Both the position numbers and the translations under genes were made by a program. Positions 9,685-10,329 of a stretch of 10,329 nt of DNA are shown here, piece after piece. Each line of letters starts with the position of its first letter. Position 1 is the stretch's first letter. The notes beneath the pieces were generated by a model. It did no database searches. It was given only the letters and a program-made list of their open reading frames with translations, and was not told the origin of the DNA. This DNA is from an uncultured Chloroflexota bacterium (GTDB lineage Bacteria; Chloroflexota; Limnocylindria; Limnocylindrales; CSP1-4), in contig CAIYZX010000012.1 in assembly GCA_903930745.1 (NCBI GenBank), positions 1-10,329 of the forward strand, read 5' to 3'.

Positions 9685-9767
9685 AGCGCGTTCGCGGCCC
9701 CGGGCGAGACCCGCCGGGGGCGCATCCGTGGTCCAATGGCGGCGCGGCCGGCCGGTCGCTCGCAGCA

Positions 9768-9774
9768 GAGGTGA
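9768..9774 (+). promoter_or_regulatory. Ribosome-binding site deciding the NifX-like start
   Basis: GAGGTGA is a perfect seven-base match to the anti-Shine-Dalgarno target and sits 5 bases before GTG 9780. It overlaps the alternative in-frame GTG at 9771, which has only a weak site of its own. Confidence 0.7.
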
Positions 9775-9779
9775 GGATC

Positions 9780-10121
9780 GTGATCGTGTGCCTGCCGGTG
9801 ACCCCGGACGGTCAAGTGGGCGGGGGCTGGGGCCGGGCCGCGCGGGTCGCGGTGGCCACCCTGGAGCTCGGCGCGATCACGGCGTGGCAGGAGATCGACG
9901 TGGCATGGGATGCGCTCCACGACGTGGGCACGGAGGGCGGCCACCACGCGCGGATCGCGAAGTTCCTGCAGGAGCACGGCGTGCAGGTCGTGGTGGCGGG
10001 GCACATGGGCCCGCCCATGCAGCAGATGCTCATGAAGATGCGCATCGTGGCGCGCCTCGGTGTCGAGGGTGACGCGCGCGACGCGGTGCTGGCGCAGGCG
10101 GGGCTCGGCGGCGCCGGCTGA
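9780..10121 (+). CDS. NifX/NifB-type dinitrogenase iron-molybdenum cofactor-binding fold protein
   Basis: A small 113-residue protein with the layout of the Nitro_FeMo-Co family (RNase H-like alpha/beta fold): a first strand IVCLPVTPDGQV, a WGRAARVAVATLE segment, then GHHARIAKFLQEHGVQVVVAGHMGPPM followed by a short helix and strand. In NifX, NifY, NafY and the NifB C-terminus this fold binds iron-sulphur or FeMo cofactor intermediates. Many stand-alone members in non-fixing bacteria have no known role. His47, His55, His56 and His75, and Cys4, are possible cluster ligands. GTG 9780 is chosen for its ribosome-binding site; GTG 9771 would add three residues (VRI). It is transcribed away from nifJ. 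No nitrogenase gene is in the window, so a link to nitrogen fixation should not be assumed; a link to the iron-sulphur enzyme next door is possible. Confidence 0.8.
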   Translation: MIVCLPVTPDGQVGGGWGRAARVAVATLELGAITAWQEIDVAWDALHDVGTEGGHHARIAKFLQEHGVQVVVAGHMGPPMQQMLMKMRIVARLGVEGDARDAVLAQAGLGGAG

Positions 10122-10135
10122 GGCCTGTCACCGAA

Positions 10136-10149
10136 GCGCCGTGCGGCGC
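10136..10149. terminator. GCGCC-GTGC-GGCGC hairpin between convergent genes
   Basis: A perfect 5-bp stem and a 4-base loop lie in the 36-base gap between the NifX-like stop and the regulator stop. Arms and loop match the hairpin at 4812-4825 except for one loop base. Probably a bidirectional terminator, lacking a U-tract. Confidence 0.5.
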
Positions 10150-10157
10150 GGAGACCG

Positions 10158-10329
10158 TCAGTCGTCCAGGAGCCCGTGCCGCATGGCATAGCGGACCAGC
10201 TCCGCGTTCCGCTTCAGGCTCAGCTTCTGCATCACCCTGGCCCGGTACGAGCTCACGGTCTTGGGCGACACGTTGAGCCTGACGGCGATGTCCGCCAGGG
10301 TGGCGCCCCGGGCGAGCTGGTCGAAGACC
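10158..10329 (-). CDS. LuxR/NarL-type DNA-binding response regulator, C-terminal fragment
   Basis: Partial gene: only the last 56 codons are in the window, running from the right edge to the TGA at 10160-10158. They form the end of a LuxR helix-turn-helix: LARGATLADIAVRLNVS, then KTVSSYRARVMQKL as the recognition helix region, then NAELVRYAMRHGLLDD. This is the usual C-terminus of NarL/FixJ response regulators, including the typical final 'YA..HGL' segment. A receiver domain is expected outside the window but cannot be seen. The gene converges on the NifX-like gene, so nothing links its target to the neighbours. Confidence 0.92.
   Translation of the reverse strand, partial: VFDQLARGATLADIAVRLNVSPKTVSSYRARVMQKLSLKRNAELVRYAMRHGLLDD

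Overview
This is a very GC-rich, tightly packed bacterial window. Nearly all codons end in G or C, GTG starts are used alongside ATG, and gaps between genes are short. The Pro/Thr-rich tail of the LCP protein, the gene content and the codon use suggest a high-GC Chloroflexota (Limnocylindria/Ellin6529-like) or possibly an actinobacterial genome. This placement is an inference, because no rRNA or marker gene is present. It looks like chromosomal housekeeping and accessory sequence. I see no phage, insertion sequence, CRISPR array or tRNA.

Layout. The left part is on the + strand: the C-terminal half of a cation diffusion facilitator (1-471, cut by the window edge), an EamA/DMT-family transporter (513-1433), a two-domain endonuclease/exonuclease/phosphatase (EEP) protein (1595-2929), and a membrane-anchored LytR-CpsA-Psr (LCP) protein with low-complexity Pro/Thr linkers (3045-4697). 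A 4 x 16-bp tandem repeat and two hairpins (4710-4826) separate this group from a convergent minus-strand operon. That operon is a full-length pyruvate:ferredoxin/flavodoxin oxidoreductase (nifJ/por, 9484-5855) followed, with a 4-base GTGA overlap, by a dihydroorotate-dehydrogenase-like flavoprotein (5858-4833). Divergent from nifJ, across about 295 bp rich in inverted repeats, is a small NifX/NifB-type cluster-binding-fold protein (9780-10121). The window ends in the C-terminal HTH of a LuxR/NarL-type regulator on the minus strand (10158-10329, cut by the edge).

How the genes fit together. The clearest functional unit is nifJ plus the DHOD-like gene. The first makes acetyl-CoA, CO2 and reduced ferredoxin from pyruvate (or the reverse). 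The second is a flavoprotein translationally coupled to it that lacks the residues expected of a true PyrD, so a redox role linked to the oxidoreductase is more likely than pyrimidine synthesis. The left-hand genes (metal efflux, drug/metabolite export, EEP nuclease or phosphatase, envelope polymer transferase) show no obvious shared pathway. The points most worth following are the nifJ/DHOD-like pair, the GGTCC...GGACC dyads upstream of nifJ, the unassigned C-terminal domain of the EEP protein, and a probable leaderless promoter for the EamA gene.
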